This document shows, one piece after another, positions 22,758 through 31,341 of a stretch of DNA of 64,000 nt. Numbering within the stretch: the stretch's first letter is position 1; every line of letters starts with the position of its first letter. Below the pieces are notes generated by a model. The model did no database searches and had not been told where the DNA came from. It saw only the letters and a program-made list of their open reading frames with translations. The DNA is from a virus. The stretch lies in the IMG/VR virus record IMGVR_UViG_3300037502_003155, positions 1 through 64,000 of that record, one strand, 5' to 3'. The position numbers and the translations under genes were made by a program.

Positions 22758-23414
22758 TTACTCTCCATACTTTCTCATGTTTGATTTTTTGCCCCCGCCG
22801 AACACCCCGGCAAAGGCGAAGGTGGCACCGATCAACGCATCGAGGGCGAGGCTATCAACCAAGGCCGCAGTCATTGAGGCTTCACCCCCACGGGCTACCC
22901 ACACGATCCAGGCTTCCACCACAAAGGCGGCAACAGAAAACAGAAGGATCGTCCGCAGTTGCTCGGCACTGAGTTTGTTGTGGCGGTCTACCAGGCGTTT
23001 AATTTCGCCGCTGTCGTTGGACTCAGCCGCCAACAGATTGCGGTTGCGTTGCTGCCCTCGCAGGTGGCTAATCATGCCCTCGATGACTCTGGGGTGAAAG
23101 TAGAGGCCAGTAGGGAGGGATTGCAGAATGGTGAGGACAATCAACACCACCACAGGGAGCAGTCCCACGAGGACGGACGCTGTTAGGTTGCAGAACCCCC
23201 GCAAGAATCCCCCTATCAATGGGGCGGCAACGAACTGGACGCATACCCCACTGATACGGCTTATCCCCCAGCTAGCAAAGGCCGCTTGGTATAAGCCCAG
23301 GGCACGGTAGAGAAGGAACGTCCCCACCATGCCAGAGGCAACGTAGACGGGCCATTTGACCCACGAAAGGCCCACTTGCTTGCGAGGTGCGGCACTCTTG
23401 AATTCTTGAGTCAT
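22758..23414 (-). CDS. Polytopic membrane protein
   Basis: ATG at 23414 chosen (MTQEFKSAAPRKQVG). About five hydrophobic segments: WPVYVASGMVGTFLLYRAL, a second near ISGVCVQFVAAPLIGGFL, LVGLLPVVVLIVLTILQ, LLFSVAAFVVEAWIVWVA, ALDALIGATFAFAGVFG. A charged loop (HLRGQQRNRNLLAAESNDSGEIKRLVDRHNK) splits them. It ends six bases before the ATPase gene. No family recognised. Confidence 0.75.
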   Translation of the reverse strand: MTQEFKSAAPRKQVGLSWVKWPVYVASGMVGTFLLYRALGLYQAAFASWGISRISGVCVQFVAAPLIGGFLRGFCNLTASVLVGLLPVVVLIVLTILQSLPTGLYFHPRVIEGMISHLRGQQRNRNLLAAESNDSGEIKRLVDRHNKLSAEQLRTILLFSVAAFVVEAWIVWVARGGEASMTAALVDSLALDALIGATFAFAGVFGGGKKSNMRKYGE

Positions 23415-23418
23415 GCCC

Positions 23419-23889
23419 TTACTGCTCCTGGCTGATTTGATAAACAATCTGGGCGCGTTGCTGCATCGCCTGGGCTTCCAGGGCAAAACCACCAGCCACT
23501 AGCGCCTCTCTGATTCGGGGGCTGGTGCCAATATGCTCAACGATCTGGCCAGACTCCACCCGGAATAAACTCCCGTCGCTGCTGCACACATAGCCTCCCT
23601 GGATAGGCGTGCCTTGGGGGTAGAGCGTCGTCACGCTCATAGGGTCGATGGGAACATCGCCAACAGCAAAGTTGGTCGTCTGGGTTTCACGATTGATCGC
23701 CTGAGCAATGCAGCTTTGCTCTACGAAAATGTTTTCAGCCCGTAGCTGGGCTTTGGCTCCGGCCTCATCAGACTGGCTTGCCTGAACCTGGGCACGGAAC
23801 CGCTCAGCCCCTCCTAGGTACAAGCTCCCGCCAATCACGCCAGCGCAGGCCAGCAAAATAAACGTCGTCTTGTGATCATCTAGCTCCAT
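23419..23889 (-). CDS. Single-pass membrane protein with extracytoplasmic domain
   Basis: ATG at 23889 has GGAGG six bases upstream. Residues about 8-28 are a membrane segment (TTFILLACAGVIGGSLYLGG); the rest is a soluble domain with QSCIAQAINRETQTTNF and YVCSSDGSLFRVESG, holding two cysteines that could form a disulfide. Looks like a minor subunit of a surface or transfer complex. Function unknown. Confidence 0.7.
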   Translation of the reverse strand: MELDDHKTTFILLACAGVIGGSLYLGGAERFRAQVQASQSDEAGAKAQLRAENIFVEQSCIAQAINRETQTTNFAVGDVPIDPMSVTTLYPQGTPIQGGYVCSSDGSLFRVESGQIVEHIGTSPRIREALVAGGFALEAQAMQQRAQIVYQISQEQ

Positions 23890-23942
23890 ATCTGGCCTCC
23901 CTAAAATCGTCGCGAGAATCCTCGAAAGCATTGATCTAAGGC

Positions 23943-24011
23943 CATCTAAGGGGTATCTGGTAGTATCTGGCAGAGCATCTAGCGAGGGCCGTTTTAGATA
24001 CCCCTTAGATG
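23943..24011. repeat. Perfect 16-bp inverted repeat, 37-bp spacer
   Basis: CATCTAAGGGGTATCT at 23943-23958 and its exact reverse complement at 23996-24011, with extra partial units (TATCTGG, GATAGCCCTAGATG) around. It lies between two leftward genes, upstream of the membrane-protein start. Confidence 0.8.
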
Positions 24012-24074
24012 CCTCCGAGATGGCCCGCCAGATAGCCCTAGATGGGTGCGCGGCATCATCGCGCATGGCCAGAA

Positions 24075-24551
24075 TTAGCCGTGCGATGCGGTACTGCTGG
24101 CTCCGTCCGAACTTGTCAAGTAAGCCGACTGCGTCCCCTGTTGCAATGGCGCGAAGGACACTGGCTTCAAGCTCGGCGCGACGATGCCCGTCTTCGGCCC
24201 GGTCGGGTGAGCCGCTACTAGCTCCCCTACGTTCCGGGCAATTTGCCCGAAAAAAGAGCCACCTAGCAGAATGTCAGCAAGCATCACACTGCTGTCATTT
24301 ACCAATGGCTGTGCCGCCGCTTGGTATTCATTGCCAATCTTCTGAATAGCCTGAGCCTTGGCGGTTAGAGACTCTTGCACCTGAGTTCGGATCTGGGCAA
24401 GCTCAGCCGCCACCTGAGCCCGATATGCGGCATCTTCGCCGCCAAGAGGCGTCTTGGTGCTGCTAGCCTCCGAAGAAGTTTGCCCACTGGCTTGCGCTGT
24501 CTGGGGCTGGGCTTTGGGGTTGGCTTTGGGGTCGAATCCGTTGTTTGCCAT
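24075..24551 (-). CDS. Hypothetical protein, 158 aa
   Basis: Low-complexity Pro/Gln/Thr N-terminus (MANNGFDPKANPKAQPQTAQASG), then a coiled coil (AQVAAELAQIRTQVQESLTAKAQAIQKIGNEYQAAA) and a short hydrophobic segment (LADILLGGSFFGQIA). Overlaps the upstream HTH gene by 89 bp in another frame. Confidence 0.6.
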   Translation of the reverse strand: MANNGFDPKANPKAQPQTAQASGQTSSEASSTKTPLGGEDAAYRAQVAAELAQIRTQVQESLTAKAQAIQKIGNEYQAAAQPLVNDSSVMLADILLGGSFFGQIARNVGELVAAHPTGPKTGIVAPSLKPVSFAPLQQGTQSAYLTSSDGASSTASHG

Positions 24552-24804
24552 GATTGGGTTCTCCTAAAAACAATGAAATTTGGTCGTCGCTGTAGCCCTG
24601 GCGTTTCCACAAAGCCACCTGGGCTAATCGGTGGCATTGGCTTTCTGTTAACTCTCGGAGCCGTGACGGGATGCCTGCTAGATTGCACCATCGCCATAGG
24701 GTGGGTTCCGAGATTACCTGCCTACTTTCGGGGTATCGAATCCGCGAAAGCTCTTGCCGTGCGGTCAATCTGTCGAATGTGGCAGGCGCGTGAAAAGCTT
24801 TCAT
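24463..24804 (-). CDS. MerR/HTH-17-like DNA-binding protein
   Basis: Residues 30-90 (VISEPTLWRWCNLAGIPSRLRELTESQCHRLAQVALWKRQGYSDDQISLFL) form a winged-helix pattern: an S-x-x-T-L-W-R-W recognition helix and a second helical unit. First gene of the FtsK-like operon and probably its regulator. Divergent from 24940; the intergenic gap would hold the promoters. Confidence 0.65.
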   Translation of the reverse strand: MKAFHAPATFDRLTARQELSRIRYPESRQVISEPTLWRWCNLAGIPSRLRELTESQCHRLAQVALWKRQGYSDDQISLFLGEPNHGKQRIRPQSQPQSPAPDSASQWANFFGG

Positions 24805-24939
24805 CAGCTTTCACCGTCCTTTCATCGGGCTTATAGAAATAGCCTAGCGCTAAAATCTCCCCTGTCAACCCCTAAGAAGGGAGGCTATAGGGGTAAAATA
24901 TGGCGAGTGCCAATGTGTCGTAATTTGGAGAGAACGATT

Positions 24940-25194
24940 ATGGAGAGTCCCATGGCCCCTCGAAGTGCCCAGCCAAACTTGCAGGAGATTAAGATCAACG
25001 TCCCGTCTGAGTTGCTAGCTGATGCGCTGGAAATGTTTGAGGCCATGGGACTGAAGCCAGGGGACGCCCACCGGGACGCATGGATCGAGGGCGTTCAGGC
25101 CATGGCGGAAAAGTACAACAAAGTTTTGGTTAACAAGCGCCTGCGGCGACGGCTGGCACAAGGGGATGTTTCTAATAGCCATGAGGAAAACTAA
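24940..25194 (+). CDS. Small RHH/MobC-like protein, 84 aa
   Basis: ATG at 24940 has GGAG nine bases upstream; the frame extension further left is in the intergenic gap. IKINVPSELLADALEMFEAMGLKPGDAHRDAWIEGVQAMAEKYN shows a strand followed by two helices, compatible with a ribbon-helix-helix DNA binder; C-terminus basic. Probably the autoregulator of this rightward mini-operon. Confidence 0.6.
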   Translation: MESPMAPRSAQPNLQEIKINVPSELLADALEMFEAMGLKPGDAHRDAWIEGVQAMAEKYNKVLVNKRLRRRLAQGDVSNSHEEN

Positions 25195-25196
25195 CC

Positions 25197-25334
25197 ATGC
25201 CCGACAAGAAACCCAAGCCCAAGACCTACACACCCGATTGGCATGTAGACACCAACCCACAGGAGAACACCGACTATGGCAACCAGCACAGCCCTAAGTC
25301 CGACCCGCATGGTTGGGATGCCCCACCAGCTTGA
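25197..25334 (+). CDS. Small hydrophilic protein, 45 aa
   Basis: MPDKKPKPKTYTPDWHVDTN..., ending SPKSDPHGWDAPPA. Starts two bases after the previous stop, no strong ribosome site, and overlaps the next gene by 59 bp in another frame. Extended, charged composition suggests a disordered peptide. Confidence 0.45.
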   Translation: MPDKKPKPKTYTPDWHVDTNPQENTDYGNQHSPKSDPHGWDAPPA

Positions 25335-25593
25335 GCTAGAACTCGTCACCATTGGCAGTCAGCCGACCGCACACAACACCCCTTGCGGTGTAGCCCTAGG
25401 CACCGCCACTCACCCCCGAACTATCCCAGGGCTAGACGCTGACCTATGCCGTTGCCCTGCCTGCACCGACCGAGCCGAGGGCGGTATCTGGTGGTTCAAT
25501 TCAGCCATGCGAGAGGCTGTACTGAAGCGACGTACAGCGTTTCGGTTTCGGCTAGATGGCGGCGACCTGGCACGGGATGAAGCTGCCGCCTAG
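25276..25593 (+). CDS. Hypothetical protein, 105 aa
   Basis: Contains a CRCPAC cysteine cluster near residue 60 and GGIWWFNSAMREAVLKRRTAFRFRL. Alternative starts at 25309 or 25318 (MPHQLELELV) would reduce the overlap with the preceding gene. Not recognised. Confidence 0.5.
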   Translation: MATSTALSPTRMVGMPHQLELELVTIGSQPTAHNTPCGVALGTATHPRTIPGLDADLCRCPACTDRAEGGIWWFNSAMREAVLKRRTAFRFRLDGGDLARDEAAA

Positions 25594-25611
25594 ACCATTT
25601 TCCCGACGCCA

Positions 25612-25650
25612 ACAAAAAGCCCTGCTATCGGTGGATGGCAGGGCTTTTGT
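25612..25650. terminator. Bidirectional terminator
   Basis: AAAAAGCCCTGC, 12-nt loop, GCAGGGCTTTTG: hairpin with A-run before and T-run after, separating convergent genes. Confidence 0.85.
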
Positions 25651-25667
25651 GTGGGGTTAGGGACAAC

Positions 25668-26582
25668 CTAGTGCCAACCCAGTGAATCCATAGCGTCATC
25701 ACTGATCGGTGTAAACAGCATTTTTTCATGCCCGTTGCTGTCTTGACCGCATTGAATAGCCAAAGGGAATGTTCCGAACTCAGCAAGACCTCTAGCTAAT
25801 TGCTGGTTTTGCTCTGTCAGATATTTTCTGCATGGATAAGCGGTAACAGACAGATGACATACCCCATTTTGCTTATCAGCGTGAATCAGGCTGACAACTG
25901 GAATCACTGGTTCGCTATTGTCAAACTTTGGGTCTTGAAGAATATCCAAGATGTCGTGTCGAATTTGAGGATAAACATCGGCAACAATCAATCCAACGGC
26001 TTCCTCCTGTTGCTCTCTTGGCATTGCCCAAAATTCTTCTGGTGATTCAATGATCTTTACCCACATTTGCACCCCGCTATAGTCTTGCTCTAAACCAACC
26101 GGGTCTTTGCACTGAATGACAATGCTCTGTAGCGGCGTATTGTTTTTGATGGCGTCTCGCAAAGCCAGGGTAGGAATCATCATGGTTCCGTCAGGCGTAT
26201 CAATGAAGCTGAGCAAAGACGGTTTGCTATTGAGGATTTTTCTCTGCTGCTTTTTTGTCAGCACCTTCTGTAAATCAACAGAAGCAAAGCCTTTAGGCTT
26301 CTTCCTGGATTTTTTGGTTTGCTTTATGTTGTGGTTCCCCACCAATAGGGCAACATGATCCAAGACAGGGCGGCACAATTCAAACCATTCCCCTTCTAAT
26401 CGATGATGTGCCAATTCAGAATGAATACGGCTTTCTACTTCAACCCCACCGGGGATAAAGCCTAAGAGCCTTAGTTTGCGAGGGTTAGCGGTTTGCAAAG
26501 CCCTCAGCCTTTTTTCTGGATTTTTATCTTTGGTGTAGCCAATCTTTACGGCATCGCCGTCTTCGATGAAATAGACCGTCAT
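25668..26582 (-). CDS. T5orf172/Mug113-type GIY-YIG-like protein
   Basis: ATG at 26582 chosen (MTVYFIEDGDAVKIGYTKD). Residues 1-75 show the T5orf172 pattern: VYFIEDGDAVKIGYTKDKNPEKRLRALQTANPRKL...RIHSELAHHRLEGEWFEL, a GIY-YIG-related nuclease-like fold. The C-terminal 200 residues are unrecognised. Base composition is clearly AT-richer than neighbours, suggesting recent acquisition. Confidence 0.75.
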   Translation of the reverse strand: MTVYFIEDGDAVKIGYTKDKNPEKRLRALQTANPRKLRLLGFIPGGVEVESRIHSELAHHRLEGEWFELCRPVLDHVALLVGNHNIKQTKKSRKKPKGFASVDLQKVLTKKQQRKILNSKPSLLSFIDTPDGTMMIPTLALRDAIKNNTPLQSIVIQCKDPVGLEQDYSGVQMWVKIIESPEEFWAMPREQQEEAVGLIVADVYPQIRHDILDILQDPKFDNSEPVIPVVSLIHADKQNGVCHLSVTAYPCRKYLTEQNQQLARGLAEFGTFPLAIQCGQDSNGHEKMLFTPISDDAMDSLGWH

Positions 26583-26603
26583 TGATTCTCTCCAAACAAC
26601 GAT

Positions 26604-26623
26604 GCCCCGGTCAATGCCGGGGC
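26604..26623. promoter_or_regulatory. Hairpin in leader
   Basis: GCCCCGG TCAAT GCCGGGGC between the antirepressor remnant stop and the GIY-YIG-like start. No T-run, so more likely a leader structure than a terminator. Confidence 0.45.
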
Positions 26624-26636
26624 TATGTGGTCTCAC

Positions 26637-27209
26637 CTAGTCTTCTAGCACTCTCTTAACCTTGCGGGCTACGTCAGAGCAAATGCCCTCACACTGATCG
26701 GCCCCCCAAGCCTGGGTATCTTCAATCGTTCGGCCCGACTTAATCTCTGCCAACGTTAGGGCGGCTAACTCCAGTTCATCAAGGCCGTCCCTAGTTGACT
26801 TTACCTTGCGCGATGCCTGAAGCTGCTTGGCTGTCTGCCCAAATAGCCCCACGTTCACCGCATTGGTGCATCGGGCATATTCATGGGGGTAAGCAACGCC
26901 GTGATTCTTGAGCGTGTCAGTAAGCTGGTATCGCGCCACCTTGCCGTCAAGGCGTGCCTTAATCTGCTTGTCTGACCAACCTAAGCGACTGTATTTGCGA
27001 ACGGCATGGTCAAGTGCTTTATCTGGGTCGGCAATGATGCCAGCAGCCCACCGCCGAAACTCAGCCCCACGCTTACCAGGGCACAGCATGAGGATTTGGT
27101 ACATCCCCTCTTCATTGGTAACGGGGGTTTCCCGTTGCCCACGACCGGGGAATTTGAAGTCCGAACAAAAGTCGCTAACCTCAGGATTCTGCTTTTCAAG
27201 TCGCTGCCG
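26637..27209 (-). pseudogene. BRO/antirepressor protein lacking its N-terminus
   Basis: The open frame begins abruptly after a TAG at 27212 and reads RQRLEKQNPEVSDFC, then FKFPGRGQRETPVTNEEGMYQIL, which is the middle of a BRO-N-like domain; the first half of the domain and the start codon are missing. The remainder (GAEFRRWAAGIIADPDKALDHAVRKY, then CTNAVNVGLFGQTAKQL...STRDGLDELELAALTLAE) is intact. An internal ATG at 27104 could give a fragment. The break coincides with the truncated end of the integrase. Confidence 0.75.
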
Positions 27210-28272
27210 CTACATGAGGGATGCTAGCCCCCTGCTCCAGCAGGTGACTGCCTAGGCTATGCCGTGCGGAGTAGGGCACTCGGTCAACGCCCGCCGCTTT
27301 GCAGATCCGTTTCCATGTGCGTTGGGAAAAATCGCAATCATTGATCGGGTTGCCCCGTGGGGTTAAAAATATCAAGTCGTCCGGCTTAGCCCCGGCGGGC
27401 CTCCGGGCGTTCAGCATCGCCACCATGTCAGCGTGCAGTGTCAGTGTCCTCACCTTGTTGGTCTTGGTGCCCTTTCTTTGCCGTGCCCAGCCAGCCGCCT
27501 TGCCATCGGGGGCTCGGGCGAGGGCTTCAGCAATGGTTGCCACACCGCGCTCTAGGTCAATGTGTCGCCACCTCAAGCCCGCTGCCTCGCTAACTCGCAG
27601 CCCCAAGTAGAACAGGGTCATTACAAAATCATGGTAGGGCTCGGTGCAGGGATCAGCCTTGGTGGCATCCAAGAAAGCCCGGATCTGCCCAGCAGTTAGC
27701 GGTGCCCGTTTTGGGTTGGGTTGGCGGCTGGCTTTGATGCGTGGCACGTCTGTCCACGGGTTGGACTCTAAGTGCCCCCGCTGCATGGCCCATTGACCAA
27801 AACTTCGCAGCCTCGATAGATTCTGGTTCGCCACAATGCCCGACTGAGAGGCCCGTAGGCGTTCGAGAAAGGCCGCTGCCTCTTTGGTGGTCACAATGTC
27901 CTTTCCCCATCGCTGTAGATGCCCTAGCAGTGGCTTATAGCTAGCGGTAATGGTTTGGCCGCTGGTGCCGTCCTCCCTGCGATGCTCGATAAATTGCTCG
28001 AACAGATCGGCGGTGGTTAGCCGGGGTGGCTCTGGCTCCGGCTCTGGCTGGGGTTTGTATTTGGCTAGCGTTGGGTCAAACTGCTCACGGGCAATATCAG
28101 CCTGAATCTCGGTGGCTAGTATCTCGGCACGATGGCGGTTGAGGGGGCTATCGGGTAGGCCAATGGCAAGCTGATACGGTCGCCCCTGGTGTGTCCACCT
28201 CAGGCGTAGCATTTCATTTCGCGTTGACACTGACACTGCCCCCCGTTTGTTACGGCGGTTTTTCCTGGGCAT
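27196..28272 (-). pseudogene. Tyrosine recombinase truncated before the catalytic tyrosine
   Basis: 358 aa: basic N-terminus, SAM-like core-binding domain (LFEQFIEHRREDGTSGQTITASYKPLLGHLQRWG), and catalytic domain with LGLRVSEAAGLRW (first Arg), TKTNKVRTL (Lys) and SARHSLGSHLLEQGASIPHVAA (H-x-x-R-type box). The expected LGH...Y tail is absent: after HVAAAT the frame stops, so the nucleophile is missing. The following DNA belongs to the antirepressor frame. Likely inactive unless the missing end is restored by recombination. Confidence 0.82.
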
Positions 28273-28320
28273 GGTGGTTCATCTGCGTTCCTTCTCTGGT
28301 GTTCAGATCCTACCAAGGCA

Positions 28321-28925
28321 CCAGTCAGTAATTTACTGACTAACTGACAAAAGCCCAAAACCATTGAAGCGCAAAGGGTTTGGAGTTCTGTCAGCAACCC
28401 CAGTCAGTGAACTGTCAGCACCAGTCAGTAGAGCACTGACCAATAGAAATCCTTACGCAGCAAGGCTTTGAGGGGGACGAGTCAGTAAGTCAGTGAAATC
28501 CTTATATAGATATTTAAAATATCCCCCCCTAAAAGATCCCAAAAACTCTAATAGTTTTTGGCTCAACATCTCAATTTTTACTGACTTGCTGACTGGGATA
28601 CCTCAAACCCTTATATATCAAGGGTTTGCATTAGTCAGTGGCCTACTGACTTGTACTGACTGGCCTGCTGACAAATCCCCATACAAAATCTAGAAAGCTA
28701 TATACATCAATACTTTTAAGGATTATTCTATTCACTGACACTTACTGACTGGTCTACTGACAAATCCCCCTTTACTTCTCATTCCCATCACCATCAATAA
28801 ATAAATGGTTATCAGATCTATATACCTATAGCTATAGAAGGGCGTTGTATACGGTACACAATAAGGATTGATAGTGATGCCTCTGGTCAATGAGTTGGAC
28901 AGGGATTCACTGACTGACTGCCACG
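28321..28925. repeat. CAGTCAGT / TTATATATC repeat island 1
   Basis: About 600 bp of AT-rich non-coding DNA between the integrase and the RNR, packed with CAGTCAGT/CTGACTGA tetramers, stem-loops such as AACCCTTATATATCAAGGGTT (28606-28627), and a 36-bp block (28487-28522) identical to one in island 2 (47409-47444). A final CACTGACTGACTG lies at 28908-28920. No ORF is convincing here. Confidence 0.88.
28845..28861. promoter_or_regulatory. TTGTATAC-N-GTACACAA palindrome, copy 1
   Basis: TTGTATACGGTACACAA, an 8-1-8 inverted repeat with one mismatch, preceded by CTATATACCTATAGCTATAG. Upstream of the RNR gene; related copies lie at 47778 and 55398. Confidence 0.7.
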
Positions 28926-28974
28926 GCCTAGCGGGGTAGGATAAAGAGGTTGTTTACCACCCCAACCCCAACCA

Positions 28975-31341
28975 ATGGTTGTGAGTCAACAAAGACAAAT
29001 TGACTTTCCCGCTAGCGCCCCCGTGGCGTATCCGCTGTTCTACCGCACCTATAGCCGCGTCACCGACGAGGGCCAACGCGAATCCTGGGAACAGGTCTGC
29101 CGCCGCACTGTGGCGGGACTCAAAGAACTGGGGGCGCTGAATGACGACGAAACCGCACTGCTGGCCCGGATGCAGCGCCAGGTTGTTGCCTTGCCCTCCG
29201 GTCGGTGGCTATGGGTCGGCGGAACTGACTGGAGCAAGAAACCTGAGAACTTTTCGGGTAGCTATAACTGCACAAGCACGAACGTACTAGACTGGCGTGC
29301 CTTTGGCTTGATGATGGATTTGGCCATGCAAGGCTGTGGCACCGGGGCCGTGCTTGAAGATCGGTATATCAGCCAGTTGCCCGTGATTCGCAATCGGCTG
29401 AACGTGGTGGTTGATGGGGAGATTGGTAGCGCCCGACCTGAGGAAAAGCACGATAGTACGGTATTGGCCATCAATGGCAATCGCGTCATCATCCAGGTGG
29501 GCGATAGTCGCCAAGGATGGGCAGAGTCTTATCAGAAGTTGCTAGAGCTATCCAGTGCAGGGCGCTTTGATGGCCCTGTTGATGTGGTTGTTGACCTGTC
29601 CTCTGTACGCCCTTCCGGGGCACGTCTGCGGGGCTTCGGGGGCATTGCTAATCCAGTTAAGCTGCCGGGGCTCTATGGCCGTTGTGCGGCGATTCTGAAT
29701 AAGGCCATTGGACGAAAACTCAATGCCGTAGAATGCTGCCTTCTGATTGATGAGGCGGCGTCAGTAGTGGTGGCGGGCAATGTCCGAAGATCAGCGGGGA
29801 TGCGTCAATTTGACAGCACCGACGCCCTTGCCGCCACCGCCAAAGACGACCTTTGGCAACAAGACGCCGAGGGCAACTGGCGGATCGACCCAGAACGCGA
29901 TGCCTTGCGGATGGCCAACCATACCCGTGTGTTCCACCAAAAGCCTAGCCTGGAGGACTGCACTGCCGCCGTGCAGAAGCAGTTTTACTCTGGCGAGGGT
30001 GCGATTCAATGGGCGGGTGAGGCCGTCGCCCGCTCCAATGCGGATCTGCTCAACACCCCTGAAAAGAAACGGGAATTTATTGCCCAGTATGTTGAGGGCA
30101 AGGGCGCGGAATATTTAGGGGCATTGATGGCCGATGGCCCTAGCTTTGAAAGTGAGTTACAACACCGATTGCAGCGCTATGCCCTGAATCCATGTGGTGA
30201 GATAATCTCCGCAGATTTCTTTTGTAACCTTTCTGAGGTGCATCTGAATCAACTCAATCCGCACGATTTCGAGGCTCAAAACGACGCCTTCACAGCAGCG
30301 GGGTTATCGGTGGCTGTGTTGTTAAACCACCAATTTGTTGAGCCACGTTATAAACAAGCCCGTGAATTTGACCCCATCGTAGGGGTATCCTTTACCGGGC
30401 TATTCGACTTCTTTGTGAATGCCTTTGGCGTAGACTGGCTGCGCTGGTGGGAGGCGGGACGGCCTAGCAACTGGAGCAGCTTGGGAGAGGATGCCGTATG
30501 GATTCCCCTTGGTGAAAAATTCAGCCAGGCCAACGCCGAATTTATGGCCCAAAGCGAATACTTCAGGTTGCGTGAACAGGAATACCTCACCCGCTGGGGC
30601 AACATCGCTCACCAAGCCGTGTGGGACTACTGCGACCGCCACGGCCTAAAGCGCCCCAACCGTTGCACCACCGTGCAGCCTGCGGGATCTAAGTCCCTGC
30701 TAACCGGGGCATCCCCAGGCTGGCATCCTCCCAAGGCACAGCGCTTTATCCGGCGCGTCACCTTCCGCAAGGGCGACCCCGTGGCCCTGGCCTGCATCGA
30801 CTATGGCTATACCGTGGTGCCCTCGCAGTCCGACAAAGACGATGACGGCAACCTACTCAACGATCCCTTCGACCCCCGTTGTACCGAGTGGCTGGTAGAG
30901 ATTCCGGTAGAGGTGCCCTGGGCTAACCTGCCGGGTGCCGATGCCATCCACATCGAGCGATTCAGTGTGGCGGCACAGTTTGATTTCTACATGCAGGTGC
31001 AGAAGCACTATGCGACCCATAACGTTTCTAGTACCTTGGAAATGCGCGAGGGCGAAATTGAGGAACTAGCTGAGCTAATCCACAACGCCATCGAAAACGA
31101 CGAGGGCTATATTTCAGCGGCCCTCCTAGCCCGCTTCGATGACCTCCAGACGTTTCCCCGATTGCCCTTTGAGCCCATCGACAAGGCCACCTATGATACG
31201 CTGTCAGCGGCGGTGCTAGAACGGCGGGCGACTGATGATTTCCACCAAGCTTTGGCCCGGTACGATGCCGGAGAATTAGTCGAGGCTGGCCCCGCTGGTT
31301 GCGACTCGGATAAGTGCATGATGCCGGAGAAAAAGCGCTAA
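28975..31341 (+). CDS. nrdJ: Adenosylcobalamin-dependent ribonucleotide reductase, class II monomeric type
   Basis: Reduces ribonucleoside triphosphates (or diphosphates) to deoxyribonucleotides using B12. The 788-aa protein resembles the monomeric Lactobacillus-type enzyme: SYNCTSTNV near residue 99 (redox cysteine), LNPCGEI near 403 with the N-x-C-x-E active-site motif, TVQPAGSKSLLTGASPGWHPP near 562, and a C-terminal pair of cysteines (CDSDKCMM) as the reductant exchange pair. No intein is visible. The start follows the CCAACCCCAACCA leader. It supplies dNTPs with the dCTP deaminase. Confidence 0.94.
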   Translation: MVVSQQRQIDFPASAPVAYPLFYRTYSRVTDEGQRESWEQVCRRTVAGLKELGALNDDETALLARMQRQVVALPSGRWLWVGGTDWSKKPENFSGSYNCTSTNVLDWRAFGLMMDLAMQGCGTGAVLEDRYISQLPVIRNRLNVVVDGEIGSARPEEKHDSTVLAINGNRVIIQVGDSRQGWAESYQKLLELSSAGRFDGPVDVVVDLSSVRPSGARLRGFGGIANPVKLPGLYGRCAAILNKAIGRKLNAVECCLLIDEAASVVVAGNVRRSAGMRQFDSTDALAATAKDDLWQQDAEGNWRIDPERDALRMANHTRVFHQKPSLEDCTAAVQKQFYSGEGAIQWAGEAVARSNADLLNTPEKKREFIAQYVEGKGAEYLGALMADGPSFESELQHRLQRYALNPCGEIISADFFCNLSEVHLNQLNPHDFEAQNDAFTAAGLSVAVLLNHQFVEPRYKQAREFDPIVGVSFTGLFDFFVNAFGVDWLRWWEAGRPSNWSSLGEDAVWIPLGEKFSQANAEFMAQSEYFRLREQEYLTRWGNIAHQAVWDYCDRHGLKRPNRCTTVQPAGSKSLLTGASPGWHPPKAQRFIRRVTFRKGDPVALACIDYGYTVVPSQSDKDDDGNLLNDPFDPRCTEWLVEIPVEVPWANLPGADAIHIERFSVAAQFDFYMQVQKHYATHNVSSTLEMREGEIEELAELIHNAIENDEGYISAALLARFDDLQTFPRLPFEPIDKATYDTLSAAVLERRATDDFHQALARYDAGELVEAGPAGCDSDKCMMPEKKR

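Noticed and set aside
28321-28770. CRISPR array in repeat island 1
   Set aside because: Repeats are 4-8 bp tetramer runs with irregular spacing and no constant 25-40 bp repeat or uniform spacers; no cas genes nearby.
28975-31341. Intein in the class II RNR
   Set aside because: Length and continuity match intein-free monomeric class II enzymes; no splicing motifs seen.
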